64,000 nt of DNA from Platycnemis pennipes (Eukaryota; Arthropoda; Insecta; Odonata; Platycnemididae): NCBI GenBank assembly GCA_933228895.1, contig OW121854.1, positions 56,958,609 to 57,022,608 on the forward strand. Direction: 5' to 3'. Both the position numbers and the translations under genes were made by a program. Each line of letters begins with the position of its first letter. Position 1 is the stretch's first letter. Of this stretch, positions 12,476 through 21,429 are shown one piece after another. Below the pieces are notes generated by a model, which saw only the letters and a list, made by a program, of their open reading frames with translations, did not search any database and had not been told where the DNA came from.

Positions 12476-12756
12476 GTTCTTATATGGAATTAAAATCTGA
12501 TATTAACTGTGAGCGGACGAAAGCGACATCCCTTTCGGTATGAAAGTATCTGGTTAGCCATCGGTAATGCTTTAGTCGATTTTTCCGTGCTCGTGAACAA
12601 TATAGTTGCTTCTCTACAGAAGGAAAGGAGCTTATCTGAGGCAACGGTTTCTCTCACGTCTAACTTGAAGATCCTGTTAGACACACTCATAGCAATGCGA
12701 ACAATGTACGTAGATACCATTTTTCGATGATGATGCAGTCATATATCACCAAATCA

Positions 12757-12914
12757 CAGAAAGGAGGACGAATAATGAAGTTAGAGAGATGGCGGGAGAG
12801 AAAAGAATTTATTTCGGAAATTAGGAGACGGAAAACTGTGGTTGGAGAAGGTAATAAAGGGCGAGGGTGTTTCGGAAAACGTGGTTGAGGGAGTGGTTGA
12901 GGGAGAGGGAGGGG
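12757..12914 (+). mobile_element. GRR LINE fragment, opposite orientation
   Basis: Plus-strand frame gives LWLEKVIKGEGVSENVVEG, matching KVWMEKVIKDDGVLKNVIKG of other copies; stops precede it. It lies head-to-head with copy B, only a few bases away. Confidence 0.65.
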
Positions 12915-12916
12915 GG

Positions 12917-13385
12917 TCCCTCAATCACTTCATTCAAAACGCCATCCACTTTTATCCATTTTTTTTCCATCCACACCTTCTACCTTCTACCTTCTCCTAA
13001 ATTCATCTATCAAATTTCTTTCCTCTTCTACCAATTCTAGCACTTCATCGTTCGTCTTTCTTTCGACCCACTTTACTTTCTCCAACCTTCTCCACACCCG
13101 CATTCAAAAGCCCTAAGTCTATTTTCATCTTCTTTTCGCAAAGCCCACGTTTCCGCCCCATATAGTGCAACGCTCCATGTTAAACTTTTCACTAGTATTT
13201 TCTTCACTTCCCTACTCCATGGCCTGCCACTAGTTCACGCCTACGAGTAAAAGCTTCTTTTGCCAATGCAATTCTCCTTCTCACTTCAATGCTGATATAC
13301 CCTTTTTCGTCCATCACACTACCTAGATAGCTATACATTTCTCTATCTGCTCTAGCTTCTGACCTCCTAGTTTTATCGTTATAGC
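12917..13385 (-). mobile_element. GRR LINE 3' end, copy B
   Basis: Same region as copy A, extending further upstream in coding sense: RRRIALAKEAFTRR and a YLGS-like block (VCYLGSVMDEKGY) are readable on the minus strand. The left end lacks the 3' UTR and starts at the inverted fragment, suggesting a 5'-inversion or rearrangement. Confidence 0.75.
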
Positions 13386-15010
13386 AACCTAAGGTACGCG
13401 TTCCTTAAGGGGCATGCGAAAAAAAATAAATAGAGGCTGTAATATCAGAAAGCACATTCTCTCATACGAAATTTTACGTACAGTTATGGACGAACAGTTT
13501 TAATTGCATTATTTACGAATAAACAATTTCTTGCTAGTGACTGCACTATTGATTCAATGGTAGATTAACGGTAGCTTCACATTACACATGCATGGCTCAT
13601 GAATAGTGGTACAGATGACGAAAATTGACAGTCTATTGGTTCGCAATTGAAGAAAAAAGCTGTGAACTCTGCTCTAACCAATTACTATTCTAAGTACATG
13701 GTGCTACAAATCTAAGCTGTCGATTGTCTTCTCTGGAATACTACTACTATTATTTTCAATATCCATTTGCCTCTCAAAACGGCCTCCGTCCACTTTCTCA
13801 GCCATTTTTCTATTTCCACTCTTTTACAACATTCAACACCTCAAGTCATCTTTCTCTCAGCCCAGCTAACAACGTAGATTTCCAGATGTGTAAAATCTCC
13901 AATATTATTTAATTGTCTTCCCACTAGGCCCTAGTTTCTTGTCCATACGTGCAAGATAGTGAAAGGAAAAAAGGGTTGTCAAGGAAACAATTTTTGAAAA
14001 AGGAGAAGCAATCCCGTGGTTCGTACAAGGATGCGGTTTGAGTTCATTGTGTTGATGGGAAAAATTTATTGATGTGGTTTCTCGTTGTCAGCCTCAGTAC
14101 CATGTTACCATTGACACCATTCCTTGCAGGCCACCTCGATATCACTACAAGGAACAGCGACATACACTGCGGGTACGGTACTTGGACTAATTTTCATCGG
14201 GTTCCTACTCCTCGACCTATTTCATATGGGTGACCCCACCAGGATGAGATTAAGGCATTGCTTAATAATATCAATCAGGCTGTGCTACTGGACTCGTGTC
14301 TGGTACATGAGTGAAAAATCACTGAATCTTGAAGCTTGATCGCTTATCTCTCTCATTTTTTGCATGTATTTCCTTCTGATGCATGTGTGGGAGAAATATA
14401 TCTGCCGTATTATCTTCGAACTCACTTAGCTTTTATCTTTCTGTATTGAAATCAGAAAAACATGACTGCGTTGCTTGACTTTGGGCTACTTCATCGATAA
14501 GATGAGTTTTGCGAAGATACCTACCTGATGAATCATCCGCCGCACTCACAATTCTACCAACCTTGGATACGTTGTTTTTTTCTAACTCCCTAGACCTAAT
14601 GCTTGGAAACGTACGATATAAGAAGCTTAAAAAAATGAATAAGCATCCATAATCACGTTAATTTAATTACTTCAATATTGAAATCTGGTTGATATTTCTT
14701 TATAAAATGCAAATCTCCCTTTCACGCTGTAATTTAACTTTCAGGATAATATTCATTATATCAACTCGTCACCCAAATGAAATCATTATTAAAAGTTTTG
14801 TTATGTTCCTTAGTGCATGGATATAAATGTTGTTAATGTAAATTCATTAAAGGTCAGTATTGCGTGAGGAGGTTGTCTTTCCATTTTATAAAAATAGGGA
14901 GACGTATCCGGGAAACGTTTCCGTATGTACCCACTTAGAGAATTTAAGGCCCCTGTATGTTCTGCCAAATTTAATCTTCTTGATAGAAATTCCAATGTAT
15001 ACTCTTTCTT
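13386..15010. other. Non-coding stretch, no feature recognised
   Basis: Mostly AT-rich. Pyrimidine-rich DNA at 13,790-13,950 may be another decayed LINE 3' end, too weak to call. Confidence 0.35.
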
Positions 15011-15022
15011 CTCAGTCACTGA

Positions 15023-15446
15023 CAGTGGCGTAGCCAGGTATTTCGTTCGGGGGGGGTCCAAAACCAGGGGGGTCCGTGGGAAATTTTTTGAAAAACAGGG
15101 TACTAATTGCAAGTAGAGGGTTTTTAACTAATTTTAAAACTTTTCATAATCGAAAAAACTTCATTTTTCAATGTGGCTGGAGTGAAAACTAGGCAGTAGA
15201 CAGTCCACAGTCGAAACTCGGCCAGCTATACAAACACCGCCATTACACTACCCGAACGGCCGAGCCCTAACGTATCGTTTGATAATTTATTATTTAAACA
15301 AAAGGACAAACCTTTTTTTAACAACGGGATGACAATTTATTATTTGTAATCTTTCCCCTGCTCCATGCTTAATTAATTTTTTTATATGTCTTAACATTTC
15401 GGGGGGGGTCCGGACCCCCCGGACCCCCCCCCTCGCTACGCCACTG
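15023..15446. mobile_element. hAT-like MITE, 424 bp, with 8-bp TSD
   Basis: Starts CAGTGGCGTAGCCAGG and ends CTCGCTACGCCACTG, giving a 12-bp perfect terminal inverted repeat. It is flanked by the duplicated 8-mer GTCACTGA (15,015-15,022 and 15,447-15,454). Eight-base TSDs and CAGTGGCG ends are typical of hAT transposons. There is no coding capacity. Inside the termini are G-runs and C-runs that also pair. Confidence 0.9.
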
Positions 15447-15454
15447 GTCACTGA

Positions 15455-16190
15455 CTTGTTCTTCGAAGTTTTTCATGGAGCTCAAGGCGTGAGACTAGAA
15501 AACCAGCCATTAAATAATGAAATTTCTTAAGTGACATGTATTAAAGGCAAAATTTATCAAGAAAATGATGAAAAAATTCACGTTTTCATCACTATCAATT
15601 AAATTGATACGGGAGTGCACGCAGTAAAAGATGCCCCGAGAAGGATATTCTAATGAAAATACTTAAAGTCACTTAACGACATTTCAATGAAAAAAATTAC
15701 AGGAGCGGTCACATAGCTACAAAATTCGGCGGGAACAAAAACAATATACAACATACCTTATAAAAAACTAACCAGATGAATAAATATGAATCACTTCTGA
15801 TCGAAGAACAGGAAAAGCTGCCAAAAGTGTAAGAGGCTCGTCACAATCACAAGCATAATCAAAATCTTAAGATACTGCAAATTCTTAACTGCACGACCTT
15901 CTTTCACCGCTGCCAATAGAGGACTGATTTACAAAAATTTATTTCTTGAGGGAAAGCACATGTTTCACTTGATGTACACGCTTAAGACCGTCAAAGATTC
16001 CGAAATGTCATACATGTCCCTTGAAATGTCATAAATGTCCCTTTTCGCAGGACCCTTTTTGGGGGGGACTGTGACCTCTTCGGTGAATCTTTTAGCGTGT
16101 GCGGGCGGGCAGGGGGGCAAAAGGAATACAAAACAATCCCAGGCGTTGTCTTTATAGAAGGATGCATGGTCCACAAGAAGACTAGACACT
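15455..16190. other. Non-coding stretch, no feature recognised
   Basis: AT-rich to 15,960, then mixed composition with TGTCATAAATGTCCCTT-like short direct repeats near 16,005-16,040. No gene recognised. Confidence 0.4.
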
Positions 16191-16299
16191 TTTTTTGGTT
16201 AAAGGCTGTAAATAATTTGTATGTTTCCCGAACGTTCGCGACAAAAATAACTTGAACGCTACTACACGTACAATTATCCGCTCGCTCGATACAATATTC

Positions 16300-16960
16300 T
16301 CACCATTTTTGTCCATAGAGGGTCTGTGGAGGTTAGTGACAATGTGTACATCGGAATCCCGGCGAATCCGAAGCGCGGCGGGCAGCGACCGCGCGATCTT
16401 CTTGGCGGTCGGCGATATGGCTACGTCACATACGGAGCGATATCTGTGTGAGCGATCTGGTGTTGTGATAGCTTTCCGCAGAGCAGGTTCGCAGTAGTGT
16501 TTTGCACATGTACCATTGTACTGCAGGCTTTTCTTGGAAAATGAGTAGTTCTGACGAGGAGGAGCTCCTGCTTCTTTTAGCACTACAGTGTAGCAAAAGA
16601 AAAAGACGATATTGGGTGCACTCAATTAATGAAAAAAGAGAAAAGCTTGATGAATACCACCGTCTCTGTAGGGAGCTGCAGTCACATGAAGACAGATTTT
16701 TAGTATATTTCCGCATGTCAAGACGAAGTTTCGAGGAACTACATGACCATTTGCTTCAGAACTGATGTGGATCGCCTGGATCGCGCGATAATTTTGTGAT
16801 TTTGTACAAACGTGTCGCCTGCCGCCGCGGTCAAGGCTGTATCGCTGTGACAGGGATGATGCAATGTTGTGTCCCACAAAGGTATCGCCGGGTCGCGGCG
16901 AACAGATGTCGCTGCCCGCCGCGACAGACCGCGTCCTGTGTGCCAAAGCCTTTAGGGTTC
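16300..16960 (+). mobile_element. Internally deleted PIF/Harbinger element
   Basis: GCGGCGGGCAGCGAC at 16,375-16,389 is perfectly inverted at 16,908-16,922, with further partial pairing outside and inside (GGCGATA). The element carries only the transposase N-terminus. GC and CpG are much higher than in the flanks. The outer ends and the expected 3-bp TSD were not resolved; limits are approximate. Confidence 0.6.
16541..16765 (+). pseudogene. PIF/Harbinger transposase, N-terminal fragment
   Basis: The 74-codon frame has an acidic start (SSSDEEELLLLLAL), then RKRRYWVHSI, KREKLDEYHRLCREL and DRFLVYFRMSRRSFEEL. This order (basic RRYWVH, then a Tyr-His, then YFRMS...F..L) is the N-terminal region of PIF/Harbinger transposases related to HARBI1. 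A full protein is several hundred residues with a DDE nuclease; here the frame stops after the FRMS segment and no DDE part follows. The remnant lies between inverted GC-rich segments at 16,375-16,389 and 16,908-16,922, so the element appears internally deleted. The functional myb-like partner gene is not seen. Confidence 0.75.
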
Positions 16961-17045
16961 ATTCCACATGAGCAATGTAAGCGAGTCTCGGAATTTCCAG
17001 CCCCGGCGCGCGGTCGGAAAATCATGAGTATTTTTCGGCGTCGCA

Positions 17046-17540
17046 AACTTATTTTTTATTTCTCTTCAGTTTCGTATCTAAAAGTCTTTAACAAACGCTC
17101 TGATATAAGTCACTTGACAGGTCTCTCCCTAAAATGCTAGATATTCTCTACTTTATGTGAAATTTTGTCCAAAAACAGCTTCCGCCATTTTGTAACGTAA
17201 TAGCACACAAATGTTTTTAAAAATCTTCGAAACTAAAGCATATTAAAGGCAAAGCATTGTGTTAATAGATCATACCATTTTTTATTCGATCAAATTCATC
17301 CAACAACAACACCATCAACATAATTTTGAAGATATTCGGAGAAAAAGGAAGTCGGGAGTTTTTTGGAAATTTGGTCATGTTTGAGCCCCTGTATCTAGCT
17401 AACGATTCAGAATCATGACAAATGACGTACTATTCCTTAATCAGCAATCTTTTGTGAGTGTATGTGCGAAGTTTCAAGTCCATATCTCAAAAAGAGCTAT
17501 TTTTGAATTTTGTCCAAATATTTTCGATTTCCGACCACTG
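17046..17540. other. Non-coding stretch, no feature recognised
   Basis: AT-rich with no repeat or exon recognised. It could belong to the right part of the Harbinger-like element if that is longer than estimated. Confidence 0.35.
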
Positions 17541-17543
17541 TGC

Positions 17544-17913
17544 GACGGTACGATAACTATATTAGCCTAACCTGTCTATTAAATGAATTAAAATGAGAAT
17601 CATTACCAGATCGTTGGTTGTAATTTATATTTAATCTCTCAAATAAATTTCAAGATAATATTTTCACTGATAAGTTGAAAAAAATATTTTGCGACATACA
17701 GCTTACTATGATAAACTGGACCATAATCTTAAAATTAAAGAAATTGATTGCCGAACCAACAGATTCAAAATGTCCTCTTTTCCCCGAATTATTAGGGATA
17801 TGAATAGCGGTAAATATATGCAATACGAGTGTATCAATGGGTAGCATAGGTAGTTGCATGTTCGTATAAGGACTGTTATAAGTTAGGAAGGCTAACCCAA
17901 CTAACAGCATGAT
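17544..17913 (+). mobile_element. Tail-hairpin LINE, RT C-terminus, interrupted
   Basis: Plus strand carries the RT C-terminal segment from the VTSLLNELKW-like block through FPRIIRDMNSGKYMQYE and the stop, then the 3' UTR up to AACTAACAGCATGAT. There it is broken by a 151-bp insertion with a duplicated target. Confidence 0.75.
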
Positions 17914-18064
17914 CATGAAAATAAAAATGACTTGATATATTCCACACCTTTTATTGCAAGAACCGACCGCGGTTTCGACGACTAGAGCGTCATTATCAAG
18001 GCATCATACATGTTGCTTCAACATGATGCTTCAATTCCACAAAGTAACGCCTGAGGGTATTTCT
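17914..18064. mobile_element. 151-bp insertion with 12-bp target duplication
   Basis: TAACAGCATGAT occurs at 17,902-17,913 and 18,065-18,076, exactly flanking this segment. Inside are ACCGCGGTTTCGACGACTAG and GCGTCATTATCAAGG, the GGTTTCG/GTCAT module also present in the foldback hairpins. The long TSD suggests retroposition. The LINE tail does not clearly resume on the right, so deletion may have followed. Confidence 0.6.
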
Positions 18065-18995
18065 TAACAGCATGATGTTTACTTTTTCCATATTACTACA
18101 CGGATGAAGCTTTACGTTGTGCAAAAACTTCATTGGAGAGTACTGCGATTGACGATTCCATATACCTGTGCCTTCTAATATGGTCGAAAGTGCTTCTTAA
18201 ATCAGCCTCGATGCCACCTTCAGTGCCACACATCCTTGATGCATCGCTCTGACATTCAAAAAGTGCGCCGCATTCTCTTGTCTTCACGTAGAACTTCTCA
18301 AATCTCACGGTGGCGTCTCTGCTTGCCTCGGTCTTCGCGATCGCCACCGCTAGAGGGCAAGCTCTCCGCGACTTGCCGGGAAGGCATCGAATTTCCTCCG
18401 CGACGTCACGGCTAAATAAAGGAGGAGGGGGAAAAGAGGGGAGGGGAGAGAGCGTGTGTTCGCGTGTGTGTGCGTGCGTGTGAGCGGCGCTGGAGGGGAA
18501 GCGAAGACGGCGCGAAAGGAGGGGGATCATGTGGTCCGGGAGGTTTGCGGGCTGCGTTAGGGTCAGTGTCGCTTGGTACGCCGCCGGCGGAGGGTCGTGG
18601 CAGTGCGTCGATCTCCTCGCCTAAGGAAAACGGGCTCCGATTGGGCAAGAAGGCGCGCGCCGGCCGACTCTTCCAAGGAGAGTGGTGGTGTTTTGTTGTG
18701 TGCCCCTTCCAGTTCTTCGTCTCACCTTTGACCAGCCCTGCCCCTTTCCGACGCCGTTTGAATCGAGAGAGTGTGAGGAACTCGCCGTGAGGGAAACCCG
18801 GCGCTTGTCAACCCCCTCCCGTTCTTCCAGGCGGCGCGAAGACGACGGATCCGAAGAAACGGACTTGGGGCGGGAAGGAGACAACATAACGTTCATCCCG
18901 TTCGTCTCGAGATCGAGTAGTACGTTCCACCTGCGAATCGACGTCGTGTTTCTTCTCGATCTGATCGCCCGAGGGAAAAATAACTTGACGAAAGG

Positions 18996-19011
18996 GGGAG
19001 AGAGAGAGAGG
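18996..19011 (+). promoter_or_regulatory. GA tract in promoter block
   Basis: Alternating GA run in the CpG block. GAGA-factor type proteins bind such tracts at many developmental promoters in insects; a second tract lies about 170 bp downstream. It could also be a simple microsatellite. Confidence 0.35.
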
Positions 19012-19182
19012 ATATTTCTACGTGCGGAAAATCGTGCGAGAAACCGCCCTCAAGGGAGAGTGCGCGTGTTTTGTGTGTGATCTTTGTGTGTCGGTGAGAG
19101 AGTGTAGAATCCGAGGAGTCTTGTTCTTCGAGCGCGTGGTCCGCGCCCGATCGCCGATTGTTTCTTTTTGTTTCTCGTTCTC

Positions 19183-19198
19183 CGAGAGAGAGAGAGTG
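19183..19198 (+). promoter_or_regulatory. Second GA tract in promoter block
   Basis: (GA)n run flanked by non-repetitive GC-rich DNA. Together with the tract at 19.0 kb it fits a GAGA-factor landing area upstream of the glypican exon. Confidence 0.35.
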
Positions 19199-19485
19199 AG
19201 GCTTCTTCTCGGCCGAAGAGTCGCAGACGGGGCGGCCCGCTTGTCTCAGCGCTGAGTCCACCCAACTCCTTCAAACCTCACCCCCTCCCCTCCCATCACC
19301 TTGGAATTCCTCACCTGGAGGAGGGAATTCTGCTGGAGCCCGGCTCGGCAATAAATCCCTGCCGTCGCCACAACAGGTCTGCTGGGGAAGGTACCGAGAC
19401 CGCCGCCGACGCCGCCCCCTCGAACCTCGCAAAGTAAGCGAACTCTCCTACGCGCGCGAGCTGATCTTTTATTAACTTATTCCCT

Positions 19486-19491
19486 TCAGTC
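19486..19491 (+). promoter_or_regulatory. Candidate initiator TCAGTC
   Basis: Matches the arthropod initiator TCAGTY within the CpG-rich block; the A at 19,488 would be +1. No convincing DPE is seen 28-33 bases downstream. It is an alternative start to the TATA candidate 280 bp further on. Confidence 0.25.
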
Positions 19492-19741
19492 TTCCGTTTA
19501 CCCTCTCGGTGTAACCGTCGGTGTTCTTTCATCTCTAAGGAAAGAAATCATATCGTTTTCTCAAACCTTCTTCCCTCCCACCTCACTCTTCATCTCCTCG
19601 TCCTCCGCGCCTCATCGTCCCGTAAACTGCCGGTAATTGTGAAGTTCAGCATCTTTCTGAAGAGGTCTAGTTGCTTGCCTCCCGGGCGTTCGGTAAACCG
19701 TGGGAACGGGTCTCGTAGTCTGTGGATCTGCATGAGCGACT

Positions 19742-19748
19742 TGACGTC
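19742..19748 (+). promoter_or_regulatory. CRE-like TGACGTC site
   Basis: TGACGTC is seven bases of the eight-base CRE palindrome bound by CREB/ATF factors. It sits 18 bp upstream of the TATATAAG candidate, a plausible core-proximal spacing. Short motifs like this also occur by chance. Confidence 0.3.
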
Positions 19749-19765
19749 TGTGGTGTAGTGGAAAA

Positions 19766-19773
19766 TATATAAG
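19766..19773 (+). promoter_or_regulatory. Candidate TATA box
   Basis: TATATAAG, a full TATA consensus, lies about 300 bp before the glypican ATG. It would place transcription start near 19,796-19,800. No clear arthropod initiator is seen at that distance, so this is only a candidate. Confidence 0.4.
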
Positions 19774-19799
19774 TTCGTGATTGACCGAGTGCGTCGCAA

Positions 19800-20071
19800 A
19801 AGGCAAGGATGACAGTGAAGTGAGATCGTTTTTGTTTTAGTTGAAATTTCTCTGGCTTTCGGAGACGTCGACTCATTTGGATATACACATTCCCCCCGCC
19901 CCCTCTCTGTCCATCGTCTTGTGTCGTTGAATAGTGAATCGGCCCTGATCAGTTGAGAGCATTTCTCGATCTCGTGCCTTTGTTTTGGTGTTTAGTATCG
20001 TTCCGCCTGTCGTTATTACGCCCCTGTGGATCTGATCGAAAGGTTCGAGGATTCCCCTCCGTTCGGTAGCC
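19800..20071 (+). other. Putative 5' UTR of the glypican exon
   Basis: Sequence between the candidate TATA-driven start and the glypican ATG. It has stops in the coding frame, no repeat hits and moderate GC. If transcription starts in the CpG block further upstream, the UTR would be longer and contain several short upstream ORFs. No transcript evidence is available, so the 5' limit is inferred. Confidence 0.45.
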
Positions 20072-20282
20072 ATGGAGCCGAAGACAACGAGGATGCTGCT
20101 GTTGCTGTTGGCGACCGTCGGATTTGCCGCTGTTGCGCCGGGGGAAGCGTCTCCGTCTTCGGGCAGGAGCGCCTCCTCCGCTGACCTCGCTTCGCCCGCC
20201 TCCGCACTGACCTGCGCCGGGGTCAGGCCCATCTTCATCATGAAGAACGTATCGGACTTCATTCCTGAGGAACCTGTCAGTG
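20072..20282 (+). CDS. dally: Glypican (Dally-type) first coding exon, partial
   Basis: Glypicans are GPI-anchored heparan sulfate proteoglycans on the cell surface that shape Wnt, Hedgehog and BMP gradients. This exon encodes 70 complete codons plus one base. Seen directly: residues 8-22 are a Leu/Ala-rich signal peptide core with a likely cleavage near residue 22-26; a Ser/Ala-rich stretch follows; Cys48 then begins CAGVRPIF, with an N-glycosylation sequon at Asn59-Val-Ser, and the exon ends at PEEPVSG. Known of the family: mature glypicans begin with Cys-x-x-Val-Arg and, in the GPC3/GPC5/Dally subgroup, continue to a Pro-x-Gly before the next Cys-rich block. The ATG sits in GCCATGG, and an in-frame TGA at 20,033-20,035 fixes the start. 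The exon ends at G|GTGAGTGC, phase 1. The rest of the protein (CRD, GAG sites, GPI signal) lies outside the window. Glypican is fairly secure; Dally rather than Dally-like is inferred from a short segment. Confidence 0.7.
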
Positions 20283-20940
20283 GTGAGTGCTGTTTTTCTC
20301 TCTCCGCATTCCCCGAATCCGGCGGCGATGATCGCAAATGCGGGGGGTTTCTTCCTGCTAATAGTTGATTATTTCGCGCCTCAGATACATCGCTGAGTTA
20401 TGTCGCGAATTTCGGTATAGTTTCCAACTGGTCGTAAAAATTCTTAAGGCGTCGGACTGTGATGTAACTTTTGTAGTTACTTCGCGTGAGTATGCTCTGA
20501 GGTATTGCTCAGTCCTCTATTTCACAAGGGAGACTGACACTTTTTCCTTGCGCGTAAATGCAAATCAAGGCATATTCGTTCGCTAACGCTGAGGTGCGTT
20601 GTGGTTTATCGGGAGAGATTACACTCTTCCGATAAGAAACGAAGGTCGTTTTAGAGCAATTTCGTTGTTGTCACACGCTTAATCTGTTATCGTTGTGTGG
20701 GTGTCGGATTTTAAAGAAGTTTGTATGTTCATTTGTCACCAAGTTGCGAATTGATGCGTCCGAACTGCCTAGTAAAAGAGGTTAATTCCACATTTTTTGC
20801 ATTAACTGCATGTTATTATTTCCTCGATTAAAATCCAATCAGCCGGAAAGTTTTAGTGGATATGAGTAAAAGACTTCATTAAAATAAACCTTCCATTCTT
20901 TCCATTCTGTCCATTCTTTCGAGGTCACCTATTGGAGTAT

Positions 20941-21429
20941 TTATCGAAGACCATATGTATATATTGATATGGATCCGGACCTTTGACAATATTGTAAATG
21001 CAAGGTGTTTGATAAAGGATGACGACTTTCTTTACCTTCTCGATGTTGGCCATGCGGCTTATGGAGAACGCATAGAGTTTTTGTAACATCATTGTAACTA
21101 AAATTTGTAATATCGTTGCTGAAACTGTATGATTTCGTGAGTACTTTGTACCTTTTACAGATCTGTAATGTGTTTTCCTGAACAGCTATAATATTTTTAA
21201 TCCGGTCATCCTTCGTCAAACACCCTCTTCCCTCAGACTGCGTAAAGTTAAGTTGCGTAAGGTTATCTTGACCCTGTGGTTTAGACGTGGAGTAATACGG
21301 AACGCTTCCATTCACCCCAAAAAACCCTAGGGCGAAATTAGTTACCGAATTTAATGAACTCATCTTTCGTGAATCTTCACATTTCCTCGAATATTGATTT
21401 TCGCAAGGGGGTATTTTCCAAGAAAACAC
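20941..21429 (-). other. 162-codon open frame in intron, function unknown
   Basis: The longest open frame in the first kilobases of the intron, antisense to the glypican gene. No signal peptide, domain or low-complexity repeat is evident, and there is no splice or codon signal to support it. I regard it as probably fortuitous but list it because it is the best non-repeat frame here. Confidence 0.12.

Larger units (their letters stand above)
18300..20400. promoter_or_regulatory. CpG-dense promoter block of the glypican gene
   Basis: This 2.1-kb stretch is clearly richer in GC and CpG than the surrounding AT-rich DNA and holds none of the dispersed repeats that fill the rest of the window. The first glypican coding exon lies near its right end. 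Several overlapping open frames on both strands reflect high GC and low stop density rather than genes. It most likely contains the promoter, 5' UTR exon(s) and proximal regulatory sites. CAAA|GTAAGC near 19,430 could be a 5' UTR donor, which would permit an upstream non-coding exon. Confidence 0.6.

Noticed and set aside
13724..13950. Another GRR LINE copy
   Set aside because: Pyrimidine-rich and vaguely similar on the minus strand, but no motif could be aligned convincingly.
18096..19437. Several 75-145 codon frames in the promoter block
   Set aside because: Multiple overlapping frames on both strands in GC-rich DNA; amino acid composition is Arg/Ser/Pro-biased as expected from GC content.
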